A stretch of DNA of 64,000 nt from Cristatella mucedo (GCA_009760855.2 WPIO01000106.1:160001-224000); one strand, 5' to 3'; shown: positions 1-18,077, counted from the stretch's first letter. A program made the numbers and translations. The notes: a model not told the origin generated them from the letters alone.

Positions 1-228
1 CCACAGTGGCTGCGGCAAGCCTACATATATGCATACGTGCATATGGATGATGCCTACATGGTTCCTGCCCCTTTCGACCGACTCGACAGCTAGGGCCAAG
101 CCCAACATACTCCGAGCCTTCCAGCGATTGCTGTCTGTGTCAAGATCTTGGTCTCTTGGTGTCTTAATCCAGGCACCCCTCCTACCTTCCTCCTTGCTTG
201 GGGCTGCTATGTCTGCCCTGCTGCTCGT

Positions 229-334
229 ACTCCTCTCTCTCTCTCTCCTCCCTCTCTCCTCCCTCTCTCCTCCCTCTCTCTCTCTCCTCCCTCTCTCTCT
301 CTCTCCTCCTCTCTCTCTCCTCTCTCTCTCCTCC

Positions 335-368
<34 letters not shown>

Positions 369-393
369 CCTTTCTCCCTCTCTCTCTCTCTCT
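229..393. repeat. CT-rich polypyrimidine tract
   Basis: Interrupted (CT)n/(CTCCCT)n. It opens all frames and explains the Ser/Leu- and Arg/Glu-rich ORFs here. Confidence 0.95.
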
Positions 394-1149
394 GCGTGTG
401 AGCTGAGCTATCGCCATCGGGCTGGCTCGCCCGCATCTGTCAGCAGCCAGCCATGTTTGCTTGCTTGCTGTCACCTTCTCCACCCCCACCCACCCATCAC
501 ATCTCTGTACGCAGTATGCTACACGCCTGAAGCTGCAAAGTCTGGTCCAAGAAGTCAAGTCTCTGGAAGTTGCAATGTGTCAGTTGTAGCTGTAGCAGCT
601 GGCCTTGCCCTTCGTAATTTACGAGCTCGTGTTGCTTTTGTGGGCATAGAAGTAGTGATCAGCACGGTTGCTAGGCATCTGTAGCTCAGCCTTAGCCCTG
701 CCGGAGGCAGTTTCCTAGAAAGGCTGGAGGCCACGGCCCTAGATTTGATCTCAAGAAGGGCTTAATAATAATAATAATAATAATAAATTCGTATATAATA
801 ATAATAATAGGGTCGTTTGCATGGGCTTGTATATTTTTGTTTGCCTTGAGAGAACCTAACCCTGGATATCCAGGTGTTTTAGAATCGCTGCAAGAGAACC
901 GATATCGATGTGGGGTTTGTGGCATCACGGTATCAAGCAGGTAAGAGCAAAGCAAACAGCTAGCCAAGGGTGAAGGCAAAGGTGAAGGCAAAGTGAAGAC
1001 ACTCATGGTGCCACCGGGCTTAGCACGACCTCTGGCTAGTAGCATGCACTGGATCATGCATAGATACGTGGGCCACGCTGTGGCAAGAGGATTGTGGGGC
1101 TGCTGCGAAGCTGCTGGGGGGGGGTAGTGAAAGAGGACGCTGAAGGAGC
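394..1149. other. No gene seen; (TAA)n at 763-808
   Basis: The (TAA)n blocks followed by GAGAGAACCTAACC at about 850 may be a very old LINE tail on the minus strand. The rest is unique. Confidence 0.4.
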
Positions 1150-1415
1150 AAAGTCAGGTTGGTCGAGGCCAGTTCAAGCAGGTGAAACGACCTGAAAGCC
1201 AGATTGGAGATCTTGGAAGTCGATACAGTGCTTGAGAGGGAGCCAGTGACACTCCGACAAAAGTGGTACAAACTGTGGCAGCTGCAGAGCCGTTGACGAC
1301 AGAACAGCCGAGCTGCCGAGTTTTGCACCAGTCGCAGACGATTACGGGTATAGCAGGTCTGGAGTCCTGAATAAAACGGAATTGCAGTTGTCTAGGCATA
1401 CAAACGCTGTTGCCT
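1150..1415 (-). mobile_element. Degraded L2/CR1-like LINE fragment
   Basis: The segment around 1210-1345 (GAGGGAGCCAGTG..., CGAGCTGCCGAGTTTTGCACC) matches the copies at 20.5 and 63.2/63.5 kb. On the minus strand it encodes traces of the late RT region (CDWCKTRQLG corresponds to LVQNSAARL in better copies). It has frameshifts and no ends. Confidence 0.6.
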
Positions 1416-2194
1416 TCGATGCCGGCAATACAGCGATTAAATGAGTCGCAGGCCTTAGAGAGGTTGGAGGATAGAACTTTGGCTTCTCCCCCTCGCCCCA
1501 AAACCACCCTTCCTGCCGACATTGGACCGGACTTGTTCATTGTCTGTCGGCAGAGCTGAAAAGTTGCAGCAACCGATCACTGGCTGGCTGTTTGCTACCT
1601 CGATCGGTGGGCAAACAGCAGCTAGCATGGTCGTGAGGGAAGAGCAGAGTGCAGTGGAGGTGGCTTTGAGCTGGCTGCTGGGGCTGGGAGCTGATTGTGT
1701 GGTGCGATCGAGGCTCGAGCTCTCGGTCGAGCACTGCTGCTGCTGCTGCAGCGGCGGGAGTGGGGACACTCGGTGAGGGGGCAGGAGGAGGATCGCTCGC
1801 TGTGCACTGCTGCTGCTGCTAGCGTCTGCCAGTCTGTCTGCCGGCCTATCTACCGATTCCAATCTTACTGACACGCAGTGTGTGGATTTGCATTCGAGTG
1901 TGGGCGTTCACCTGCCTGCCTGCCTGCCTTGGTCGTGTTAGGCCGCGCCAGCCATTTCGGGTGGCTAGACTAGGCTGCCGGTGGCCGGCTACAAGGCAGG
2001 GACTGGAATGGATGGACGGAAGAGCAGAGGCTTTGAGGGTCTCGATCTCAGCCCTGCCGCTATGCTGCAGCCGCTGGCTCCGTTCTGCTAAAGTCATGAT
2101 TAATGTGAGCATGGTGGCCTGTAGGATCTGAAGCCCTTGTTCCACCGGGAGCATCATCGTCTAGAGCACATTGGTCAGCGAGTCATCAGATCAA

Positions 2195-2696
2195 CTGCTG
2201 CTGCTGCTGCTGCGACTGCTGCTGCTGCGACTGCTGCTGCTGCGACTGCTGCTGCTGCGACTGCTGCTGCTGGCTGCTGCTGCTGCGACTGCTGCTGCTG
2301 CTGCGACTGCTGCTGCTGCGGCTGCTGCGACTGCTGCTGCGACTGCTGCTGCTGCTGCTGCTGCGACTGCTGCTGCTGCGACTGCTGCTGCTGCGACTGC
2401 TGCTGCTGCGACTGCTGCTGCTGCGACTGCTGCTGCTGCGACTGCTGCTGCTGCGACTGCTGCTGCTGCGACTGCTGCTGCTGCGACTGCTGCTGCTGAC
2501 TGACTGCTGCTGCGACTGCTGCTGACTGCTGCTGCTGCGACTGCTGCTGCTGCGACTGCTGCTGCTGCGACTGCTGCTGCTGCTGCTGCTGCGACTGCTG
2601 CTGCTGCTGCGACTGCTGCTGCTGCGACTGCTGCTGCTGCGACTGCTGCTGCTGCGACTGCTGCTGCTGCGACTGCTGCTGCTGCGACTGCTGCTG
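2195..2696. repeat. 15-bp minisatellite, CGACTGCTGCTGCTG
   Basis: About 30 units of a CTG-rich 15-mer with occasional 18- or 21-bp variants (extra CTG) and an irregular stretch at 2488-2535. The unit length is a multiple of three and lacks stops in most frames, so it yields long artificial ORFs on both strands. Confidence 0.95.
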
Positions 2697-2946
2697 TGCT
2701 GGGCAATCGGCACCAGCCTTCATGCAGGCATCCTGCCTCCTCACTTGGTCTCCCGGTCTCAGTCCGACCCTTGCCCGGCTGGCTGGCAGGCAGTCTTCCT
2801 AGCTGCTGCTGTTTGCTCTCCAATAGCTGCTCTGCTGGTTTGCCTAATGCCCCCTCACCTCTGCCAGGCGGTGCCGTGGCTGGCCAGTCGCCGGGTTAGC
2901 AGTGCACACTCAGCAGGCTCACGCAGGTGTGTGCGCACTGTATGCA

Positions 2947-2981
2947 CCCGGCACGTGTCACTGTCGGTGACACGTGCCGGG
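2947..2981. repeat. Perfect hairpin, 15-bp arms, 5-nt loop
   Basis: Arms 2947-2961 and 2967-2981 (CCCGGCACGTGTCAC and its exact complement). Confidence 0.95.
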
Positions 2982-3219
2982 CCTCGGTCAGTTCCGACCA
3001 AGGCTACTTCCTGCGAGTCGCCTGGCGCCTCTTTCGGGCAGCCGTGGCAGAGCTGCACGGCACGGCATCAATTCCTTGCTTACAGCTGGTACAGCAGCCC
3101 CCCCCCTGCTGTGGTCTCAGCTGCGTGGACTGCTGTACCAGTGTGCCGCAGTCACAAGTGAAGCTGCATCGCCGTGCTGCGGTCTCCTCCTTCTCCCCCT
3201 CCCCCCCCTGGCATCCAAG

Positions 3220-3408
<189 letters not shown>

Positions 3409-3479
3409 CTTGGTCCTGGTGGCTTGAGTCTGGCAAGCTTTGTTAGTGGTGTCCGGTTGCATCAGCCGTAGCCAGCCGA

Positions 3480-5260
3480 TTGTGTACTTGGCTCGGTTCG
3501 CCAGTAGGAGACCTGATACCTATGCCCCCCCCCCCGTGAGAGAGCCGGAGATGCAGACAGTGGGAGCTCCTGACTGACGAGCAGATGGGGGAGGGGGAGG
3601 GTGATGGAGGGGGAGCAGACAAAGGTAGATGGAGAGCAAGGGGTGGAGCAAAAACTAGCAGGCTCCAGTGCCAATGTGAAAGCTTGACGGAAAGGTCAAT
3701 TAGCTGCTGCTATTGCAGCAGCCACTGCCGGCTTCCACGCCCTCCACGATATCGTGAAGGGCGTGGAAGCCGAGCCTGCTGGGCCTGTTTAGCAGCCCCT
3801 GCTACCAAGGTCGGTCCTCTTATCTGCATCGAGCAAGCGTGGTAGCCTCGAAGGACGACCCTCGCGGAGGAGGAGCCGCCGGAGAGCCAGTGTGGCTGCC
3901 TCAGCCGCACGGCAGCTGCCACTTTCCTGAAGCCAGCTGCTGCTGCTTGCGACTATGAAGGTCTGGCTGCCGAGTAGCTCTTGCCGACAGTCGCTCGGTA
4001 GCGTCTCGGTGACGCTCCGTCTCCAGCCAGCACTCGCAGGCTGGCGGCAGCAACTGGCAGCAAGGCCGTCTGCTGCAGACTGTTGGGCTTCGGCAGACAG
4101 AATCTGCTGTCGTCATCAGTTTAAAGCGCCTCGGCTTCAAATCGTGCTTGCCCATAGGAGCCAGCAGGCGCCTGCGGCAGCCATTCAAGCTTGCCACGAA
4201 GACCGCGGGCAGGCGGCAGCCACACTCCGGCCGGAGACTTCTGCCGAAGCATGCGCTGTTTCAGCATGCTTTGCTGCGCCAACATTTGGGCACTAGCCGG
4301 TCGAGCGCTGTGGCCGCTGCTGTGCTGAAGTCGATTAGCTCCTACAAGCTGCAGCTGGGCGTGGAGAAGAAGGCCGTATCTGGCTGAGTCGTGAAGCCCG
4401 GTGTAGCTGCTGGGCTTGCCTGGGCGCCATTCAGCTGCCGGCGCATCCAGCTTGGAACGGCTGAGAGGACCATCACATAGGGCCTCTGCCGCTGGGGGCA
4501 GTAGGGAAGGGTTCGGGTGGTCAAACGGCCTTGGCCCTCACTCCCTCCATTGGACTGACCTCGAGGGTCACCCGACACCACAGCTCTCGTCATGTGATCA
4601 TGCGACCAGCACCCCACACACCCTGCCAGTTTGAGGAGGGCTCTCTCTCTCCTCTCCCCTCCCACTAAATATGGGGCTCTGTGCTCGCTCGTACGATTGG
4701 GGGTGAGGTGGGTGGGCATTCGAGAATAGTGCGCCTGCTTGGTTCGAAGGTTAAGCGAGTGCATGAAGGGCATGGAACGTTTGACCCAGCTGGATGCATT
4801 CCAAGGTTACGACACCGGGTGTTGCAACCTTGGCCTCCTTCCGGCGATGCTGCTCCGTGCTGAGAGGCGCAGCAGCGCTGATGGCAGCTCTCGTGGCGCT
4901 CGCAGTCATTCCCGAAAAGTGCACCCGCTCGCTCCTCCAGGACCTTACAGCGGAAGCTGAAGTTTCGTGACAGACGCGGCGGCTCTCGGGCGCTCACGAC
5001 ATCACTCTAGCATGCGGTCGCAAGTCGATTGGCTAGCCGAGGGTGCCTCCGCGGCAGCGCATACGCTGATTGGCCACCTTGCGCTCGCTCGGTTGCGGCC
5101 GTCGCTGAGCGCTCGCTCGAAGCCATTCGTAGGCTGCCGCTGCTGGCAGCAATGTGGAAAAGAAGCTTGCGCTTCGAGAAAAAACTGTGCGAGACAAATG
5201 GCGCCGGCTTATCGACCGGACATTGGCTTGCTAGCCGCTGCGTTCAGGCATGCCTATTCG
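3480..5260. other. No gene seen
   Basis: Moderately GC-rich unique sequence with short ORFs only. RYBP exon 1 might lie in the first 6 kb, but no short Met-Gly/Lys-type exon with a phase 2 donor could be singled out. Apart from the 44-bp palindrome, nothing stands out. Confidence 0.5.
3729..3772. repeat. 44-bp palindrome without loop
   Basis: Symmetric about 3750/3751 with a single mismatched pair (3744/3757); the left arm begins CGGCTTCCACGCCC. Confidence 0.95.
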
Positions 5261-5267
5261 GAGAGTG

Positions 5268-5465
5268 CCAGATAATGTAATTCCACAAAGCCACAGGAGA
5301 CTAAGCCGGTGTTGCGAGCAGGAGAGTTTCCTAGGAAAGTGCACTCAAAGCCTAAGCGGCTTTCGGTGCGCACGTCATAGCCAGCAGAAAGTTGAGAAAA
5401 AATGCAACAAACAGAAAGTGAGATGCGACATGCAGAGTCAGGAGGGCAGCTTTGCGGACTGAGTA
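5268..5465 (-). mobile_element. Diverged (CATAA)n-tail LINE 3' end
   Basis: TTCCACAAAGCCACAGGAG, GCAGGAGAGTTTCCTAGGAA, AGCCTAAGCGGCTTTCGGTG and AGAGTCAGGAGGGCAG align in order with 17.75-17.91 kb. It lies upstream of RYBP exon 2. Confidence 0.65.
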
Positions 5466-5699
5466 GATAGAGGAAGTGGTAGCGACCGTGCTCGACGGAT
5501 GTGGCGTGTTTTCTATGACAAACCTCTGAATCCGGCTGACCTGCCTACCGGCCAGCTAGCATGGTGCCTCAGCAGCGCAGCCTTCGAGTTTTGCCGATAG
5601 TGTATGGCCTGACCGGCACGCCTCGCCTCAACCTACATCCAGGATTGCTTCCACCCTCGTCAAGCCTGCAGCGGAGGCAGCAGGCGCCATGCTGTAAGT

Positions 5700-5876
5700 C
5701 AGTTAGTAAGTTCTCAACCTGTGCTGGTCGCGACCCCTTTGGGGTCGAACGACCCTTTCACAGGGGTCGCCTCATTTCCACGTTTCGCACACAATAATTT
5801 TATGGTTTGGGGGTCGCCACAACATGAGCAACTGTATTAAGGAGTCGCGGCATTAGAAAGGTTGAGAGAACCACTG
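5700..5876. mobile_element. 177-bp non-autonomous hAT-type element
   Basis: A perfect 8-bp target duplication CTGTAAGT flanks it (5692-5699 and 5877-5884), the hAT hallmark. The termini are imperfect inverted repeats: AGTTCTCAACCT near the left end and AGGTTGAGAGAACCACTG at the right. The interior has GGTCGCGACCCC, TTTGGGGTCG and ACAGGGGTCGCC, the GGGGTCGC-rich layout known from Tip100/Zaphod-like hAT elements. It has no ORF and depends on a transposase in trans. It lies about 170 bp upstream of RYBP exon 2. Confidence 0.82.
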
Positions 5877-6044
5877 CTGTAAGTGGTACCGCCATGCTTG
5901 CCGTGTTCGTGCCACGACAGCTTGCTATCACCGGCAGTCTTCTGCCACCACCGTCTGCCGTCGGCCCGTTGATGTAGTTTGAAGCTCTCTGCTGGTCTGC
6001 CGCACTCAGCCTATTGGTGTTCTTCCTGTTTTCCTTTGTCGCAG

Positions 6045-11703
<5,659 letters not shown>

Positions 11704-13247
11704 CGACCTCTGCAGCAGCGGAAGCTGGCCGCGCGGCTGCCACCGATGCCGAGTCGGCTCTGAGCTCGTATATCGGCCGCAGCTGCAACCCGCCGTCAAC
11801 AGAACGACCGACATCCCGCACAGCAGCGGCAGGCCAAGCCCGGGTCGGAGAGGTTCGGCTTCTTGTGTGTGTGCGTGTGCGCTCGCGCTCGCGCAGAGCA
11901 CCACCACAGTTGCCCCATCCTCGCCACAGCTTTGCTGCAACCGCTGGACGAGGTTGGACGCGATTAGACGTGGCAGTGCACACGTGACTGTGAAGGGCTC
12001 ACATCGCAGCCCGACCGGCTCTCGTGCGAGAGGCAGGACAGAGGCGCGATCGGCGGCAGCAGCTGTGTGACCGCGTCGACAGCCGGCCGGCCAGAGGCAG
12101 CTGATTTGCGCCTGACCACTGTCCCATGGTGGGCACGGCCTGTTGGGATGAGTTTTTATTTTATTTTTTGTGCATGCCTAGCTTGGCGCATGGCTGCCGC
12201 GCTAGACGCTAGCTGACCAGTAGTTTTGATGCACCGTCTGCTGCGCTGTAGTGGTTCGCACTTCCTTGACCTGCAGTGGCTCACAGCGGCGGCAGCAGCA
12301 GCAGGCAGGCACTCGGAAATGTCAGATCCATACCAATTATGCCCTGCCTGATGGCTCACTCCTGCTGTGCTGAGCGGCTGCCTCTCTCGATGCGATTTTT
12401 ACGTCGTCCAGCAATCGCGTAGTGTGCTTCGCTCCCATTGTGTGGGGGGGGCTGCCCCCTCTTGTCACCACGTGACAGCGAAAAAACGGCAGCCAGCTGC
12501 CACATTCCATTCTGCTGCTGCTGCTGCTGCTTCTTGGGTGTGGCCACCGAGTTGCCAACGATCGGAGAATCCACGTGCTGCAGCCAGCTTGGATGAGAGG
12601 GTGGGCGAAACGACCCTATCACGAGTTGCATGTCTGTCGGCCACGACTCGGACTCGGCATCATGCGGCGCTGACATCTGGAGTTTGTAGCTCTGAGCTGC
12701 CATTAGCTATTATTGTAGCCATGCTGCTGTCTGCTGTGCTAAGCCTTGCATGCCTTGGGCAACCTGGCTGCAGTTTGTCGCCGATTTACATTAGAGTTAT
12801 TTCTATTATCAGCCTGATTCTTGACTTGCACACAATCGCACGCCCCTTCGATGCCCCACGTCACATAGAATTCGGCTCAGAATGCTATACTGTGGGAAAG
12901 TTTTCCCAGGGGTCCTGTCTTTCGGCGGGGGAGGGGGAACGGGGCAGTTCCCGGAGAGCTTTCTGCCTTTAGCAGACAGATTCCAATTATCGAGGCCTGT
13001 TCCATTTTTTGCCGTCAGACCTATCAGCTCATGGGCCAGGTGTGGTTGCATTGAGGAAAAACAGCTGTCTGCCGGAATTGCTAGCATTTCACCAACCGAT
13101 TGACCCGGTTCTCTACCCAAATGAAAAAAAGGCTGCTTGAATGTCAGAATACTGGCGATCAAGGCGATTTTGGATGCCGAGATAACCGATTTTGGATGCC
13201 GAGACCCCAACGGATCTTGGACCTTCGGCAGATCTTGGCGACTAACC

Positions 13248-13309
13248 TACCTTATTGACTTGGCCAGCTAGCTGAAGTTACCTTATTGACTTGGCCAGCT
13301 AGCTGAAGT
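13248..13309. repeat. 31-bp tandem duplication
   Basis: Two perfect copies of a unit starting TACCTTATTGACTTGG and ending GCTAGCTGAAGT. Confidence 0.9.
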
Positions 13310-13639
13310 TAGCTGTCGGTATCATCGGCATCTCAGCTGCTGTAGCGGCCAGCTCACTACGATAGGCTACAGCTAAAGCTAGCACCATGGGATTGCCACT
13401 TGGCGATCTCCATCTTTTTTGTGGCTGTTATATGCCAGGCGAGAGGGAGAGGGAGAGAAGCAACTGCCTCATCCATCCCCCGAGGGGGGGAGCTCAAGTT
13501 GCTCCCACTCTTGATGCACCTGTTTGAAAGGACTGCATCTACCGAATGTAAGAATTATAGTGCGCTGCAGGCAGCTCACTCGGACGTACAGTGGTTTCTC
13601 TGCCGTGAGTCGACAGACTCAAGCTTGCATAAAAGCTCT

Positions 13640-13644
13640 CTTCC

Positions 13645-13679
<35 letters not shown>

Positions 13680-13686
13680 CTCCTTA
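13640..13686. repeat. (TCC)n/(TTCC) tract
   Basis: Interrupted TCC repeat of about 15 units. Confidence 0.85.
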
Positions 13687-13994
13687 CCTCACCATCCATC
13701 AACCCCATTCCATCATCGTCTTGGCATGTTACCATGCGAGGCTGACCGTTTGCTTACTAATGCGACTTTTTGAGTTTAGTTAATGAACAGTGGCAAGTTA
13801 TTGGTGCCAGTGTATACGGAATCATTGTGAAATCTGTGTGTGGAATGGAGAACTGCGACTTAATCCGAGATGTCCTTGAAAGCTGCCATCTAATTGAAAC
13901 ATGTCAAGTGTGGTGCCGAAGTGTAGAGTGTACGCCAACCACTTTACTATTATAGGTAGTAGTAGTGCATACATGCATACATATGTGTGAATGT

Positions 13995-14050
13995 TGTGTG
14001 TGTGTGTGTGTGTGTGTGCGCGCGAGCGTGCGTCTGTGTGTGTGTGCGTG

Positions 14051-14098
<48 letters not shown>

Positions 14099-14180
14099 TG
14101 CGTGCATGCATGTGTGTGCGTGCATGCGTGCGCGTGCATGCGTGCGCGTGCATGCGTGCGTGTGCGTGCGTGTGTGTGAA
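13995..14180. repeat. (GT)n with GC/CATG variants
   Basis: Imperfect alternating purine-pyrimidine run of about 185 bases (GTGTGCGT, GTGCATGC). It is unusually long for a Z-DNA-prone tract. Confidence 0.9.
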
Positions 14181-14189
14181 CCATGCTTG

Positions 14190-16090
14190 ACTCGCTGCAC
14201 CGATGAATGTGCATCAGAGCGCTCTGCAAACTCTCATCTGCTGTTACTGCATATCATCTGGTGTTCCTCCCACTACTCCACTGCTATTGCTACTAGTCCT
14301 GCTCCAACTACTCTGCTCCTCATATACCAAAAGCAGCTTCGGGGCTGGCTCGATGACTTGCCGATGGACGAGATTTAGTAAACCGCTCGCTCAGTTATGA
14401 TCACAGCCATGGTATGTGGGTGCCAGGCCAGCTGGTAGCCGTACTTGGAATGGCCTGCCAGAGAGAGAGAGAGGCATGATGGCGCCAATGACACCACTCT
14501 CAGCTGAGAGTGAGGCTGATGTAACCGTGCTGATTCCTTGCCCCCCCCCCCCAGTTCCATCGATGCCTCTGGCTGCTTCGCCGGCAATGCAACCGTCGGC
14601 GTCTCAGCTCGTTGGCTGTCCTACTCTGCCCAGTGGCTTGCCAGCAGCTAAGAGCCAGAGCTGCAGAGGCATTGGGCCGGCTGGTTCAGTTTGAGTCATG
14701 AGACCAGCAGCATGCATCCAGCAGCCGGTAATGCTGACCCTGCGACCTGTCGACCTTGGAAGCACTCTGCCGCGCCCTCTCGACCTTCAGGCTATGTACA
14801 ACAGCCTGCACTAGCACCGGCCAGTGGACAACCAACGTTTGAGGGCAGGGTTGGGGGGGGGACGTGCTTGCTCATAATGACTACCGACCGGTGCTTATGC
14901 TAAGCGGTTGCAATCGGTGGCTGTCACTGGATTTTCCCAGTAATGCGTATTAGGCACTGATGCCACAGATTGACCATGCCGACCTGCTGTGGCACCTGAT
15001 CTGGGCATCACTGCCCTGGCTGGGGAGCCCCACCTAATCGGCCACAGACAGCTGGATCCAGCCTCAGACAGCTGGATCCAGCCTCAGACAGCTGGATCCA
15101 GCCTCAGACAGCTGGATCCAGCTCAAAAGGACACAGTTCCACTCTTCACCGTTTGAGGCAGGTGCAGTATCTGAGTATCCTTGTCAGCCTAGCTATAGCC
15201 CAGCCCCGGCGGCAGGCTGAGGAAAGAATGGAGTCTGTGTCTATGCCAACGTAGACATATTAATGACTGCTGTCTGGGGAAGTCCTTGGTCCTGATTGGG
15301 TCTCATTCACGGCTGCCACCCACACATTCCTGGTCGACAGGGTGGTGGTGCAGCCCACAATGTCGGTTTGTTGACACGAACCACTCTGCTTCCTGCGACA
15401 TTCTTTGTTCAAGTGAGTTTGCCTGTAACTTGAGTCTCCCTTACCCCTCCAGGTCGGCTGGAGCCTTTGAAGAGTGTAACTGGCTGGCTAGCCGATGGAA
15501 GAGGTGACTGGGCACTTTAGCCTAGTCACAAGAGGACTAGCACCATCGGCTGAATCTATTACATATCTGTTGACCTGGTTCCAGTTCCATTAGCAGTCTC
15601 GGTGGACGCACCCCACCTTAGATGCGTACCCAGAATTAAGCAAAGAATGGGCCAAACCGTGACTTTGTCCGATGCAGCCAATCTTAGGAGCATTGACATG
15701 ATCTGTCCTTTCTGGGCTGGTCAAAAACGAGGATTATGTGAACACACACGGTCCCCCTTGGCATGGGCACAATGAAGGGAGCCCAGTAGGCCACAACCTC
15801 CTTGGTCTTACCCAAGGTTATGTATGTCGAACAGCTTAACCATGGACACGCCCCTTCAGCCTTCCCGTGCAGCTGTCTCTTGCAAGGTCAAGGTCTGATC
15901 CCATCCAGGGTGTCATCCTGGCTCTCCCCCTTGCCCCTCTGTAAACAATAAAGCTAAAAGCCCAGGGACAGTGACAGAGGGTCCATGCTTTCGGATGTCC
16001 TGCAGCCCTGAAGTTCAAGCTACCGAGTCCAGATCGAGAGGTAGCTTTATTGCACATGGGGCTTGGGAACTAGTCAGGCGATCCAGCGAC
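14190..16090. other. No gene seen
   Basis: Unique sequence except for the 20-bp tandem repeat at 15.05 kb. Short ORFs only. Confidence 0.5.
15044..15123. repeat. 20-bp tandem repeat, four copies
   Basis: Unit CAGACAGCTGGATCCAGCCT; each unit contains CAGCTG and the palindromic core CTGGATCCAG. Confidence 0.93.
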
Positions 16091-16099
16091 CTGTTTTGG

Positions 16100-16253
16100 C
16101 CTAGGAATATCGAGGAATTCTCCACGACCGAGGTTGTGGGCTCGAATCCTGCAGTGGGCGATCCTGTATAGCCAACTGCAAGCCGTGGTGATAGGCGTTA
16201 AGGCTCTTCTGCCGATATACAAACGAGGCTGTTAAATCAGCAAGTATTTTATT
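16100..16253 (+). mobile_element. tRNA-derived SINE, family 1, damaged head
   Basis: Box B GGGCTCGAATCC, CTGCAGTGGGCGATCC, AAGGCTCTTCTGCCGATATA and GAGGCTGTTAAATCAGC are intact; box A is not recognisable. Confidence 0.8.
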
Positions 16254-16789
16254 AAAGAGGACTTATCGTTGACCTATGTTGGCAGCCCTGTCGGGTATAA
16301 GTCATAGGAACTGTCACCCAGCCCCTTTGTCGCTGGGCATGCATGTGTATCGTTCTTAGCTAAGGAGAAAATGGCAAACCTTGACTTTGAACTGGTTTCA
16401 CCCGATCTATGTAGATAGTTCCCGTAGGTTTCATAGCGTCCATTGGTATGCACTGCTGTTACTTTGGTATTTTCCCTATTCAAGAATTCAGCCCCCCTTA
16501 AATCCCTTTGTGCCTATACTATACAAGCTACCCAGTAGCATCATCCTTGCCTAGAAAGAGATATGCTTCTGTTGGGGTGCTATTTAAATGTTTTATTGTT
16601 ACTATTATTATAGCTACGAACCATGTCTTGCAGCATGCCAGAGTGATCAGGAGAGTGGAGCTTGTGACCATGTGAATCACGATGCCTGAAGACCTGTGTT
16701 CTAGCGAAAATACGATCGCTTTGAATCCGACTTAGTTACCGGCTGGATTTAAATACGATTATAAAAGTTGCATTTCGGTAAATGAAACA

Positions 16790-16850
16790 TTTATATGGCA
16801 CCCTAAGAGAACTAGATCTCTTTCCTGTGCACTTAGAGTATGCTAGAAGA
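16790..16850 (-). mobile_element. LINE/SINE family 2 tail remnant
   Basis: TTTATATGGCACCCTAAGAG, AACTAGATCTCTTTCC is the common tail on the minus strand. No head is attached. Confidence 0.5.
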
Positions 16851-17221
16851 AAGGATCGCAATTAGTTTTCGAAGATCATCCTTGAGCTTGTGATCGGAAA
16901 GCAGATCTGCTTCTTGCCTGACCCTTCGTGTGTATAAATATCAGCATAAGAGACACTTCAACTGACACTTCTCTTACACAGCTATTATTCTTGGTGTCCT
17001 CTTTGATGTCTGCTCAGCCTTCAAACCTTTTTCAATATAGGCTAAGGCAACGGTACTCCAATGGAGAAATATCTTCCAGACAAGAGAGAGAGACTGCTCA
17101 CGAAACCGGCAGCTGGTTTTGAGCGTTAGCCTTAGGCGTCAGAGGACGAGAGCTCGAATAGCGAGAGACAGCTTCGAAACGTATTCTTCTTTTTCGCGAG
17201 CAACTGCTGTGATATCCCCCA

Positions 17222-17396
17222 GCCGACTCAGATGGCACACTAGGTAAGACGTTTGCTTTCACGACCTCGGTCCCGAGGTCGTGGGTTTGATTCCTGCAGT
17301 GGGCGATTCTTTATCGCCACTGCAAGCGGTGGTGATAGCCGTAAAAGGCTCTTCTGTCGCTATACAAAAAGAGGCTGTTTAATCAGCTAGGACTTT
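17222..17396 (+). mobile_element. tRNA-derived SINE, family 1, full-length
   Basis: Box A TGGCACACTAGGTAAGACG and box B GGGTTTGATTCC, then CTGCAGTGGGCGATTC, GTGATAGCCGTAAAAGGCTC and GAGGCTGTTTAATCAGCTAG. It aligns end to end with the 7.55-kb copy. Confidence 0.85.
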
Positions 17397-17734
17397 TTTT
17401 TACGCACGTGAGCAAAGCTTGATTTTTTTGATCAATACAAGAGCAGCTAGTTAACAAGCAGCTAGTTTGCAACGGATAGCGACCTGCAGACTATTGCAGC
17501 TCCTTTAAAAAATCGAACTCGAATCTGCCAACAGCTGGGCCATGCTCGGCAAGCTGCCTCTCGTGTAGCCGCTTCGTGTCACTGGCAGCCGTCAGAGTGG
17601 GGGCTAGAAATCGTGCGTGCAAAGATGCTCGTCCTCCAACGTTTGAAGGCCTCTCAAGGTCACGTGGCCTAACTCTGGGGATGTCAACTCAACAAAAGAT
17701 TGCAGCGGCGGTCCTCCGAAGAAAAATATTTATG

Positions 17735-18020
17735 TATCTCCGTCAGTAACTCCACAAAGTCATAAAGACCATGTGGGTGTTACGCAGGAGAGTTTTATAT
17801 AGCGCACTCACAGCCTAAGCGGCTTTCGGTACGCATTCGGTAGCCAACAGACTTCGTCTCATGCAACAAAGAGAAAGTGGGAAGTATAGCAGAGTCAGGA
17901 GAGCAGTTAAGGTAGTGAGCAGCATAGAAGTAGCAGCTCAGGATCGCTGAAAAAGATGTGCCATAGTCGGCAGTAGGAGAGCAGTTGCTGAGGCCATCGG
18001 TTGCTAGTCCTTCACTGCCC
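17735..18020 (-). mobile_element. (CATAA)n-tail LINE family, 3' end
   Basis: Reverse complement of the 63.2-kb insert: CTCCACAAAGTCATAAAGAC, AGCCTAAGCGGCTTTCGGTA, TGCCATAGTCGGCAGTAGG. The minus-strand frame DYGTSFSAILSCYFYA...FSLLHETKSVGYRM is also recognisable in the 63-kb and 55-kb copies. Confidence 0.75.
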
Positions 18021-18077
18021 AAATCCACCCATCCCCAACCACCAAAGCAGCCACACTGCCTAGCTGGTCCATGGTAA

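Larger units (their letters stand above)
11704..13990. other. RYBP 3' flank, no further gene seen
   Basis: The first few hundred bases are probably 3' UTR, but no AATAAA is present nearby, so the transcript end is unknown. The remaining ORFs show no family resemblance. Confidence 0.5.

Noticed and set aside
2175-2823. Long Gln/Ser/Ala ORFs over the 15-bp repeat
   Set aside because: They are open only because the repeat unit is a multiple of three and lacks stops; several frames on both strands are equally open and none continues into recognisable protein.
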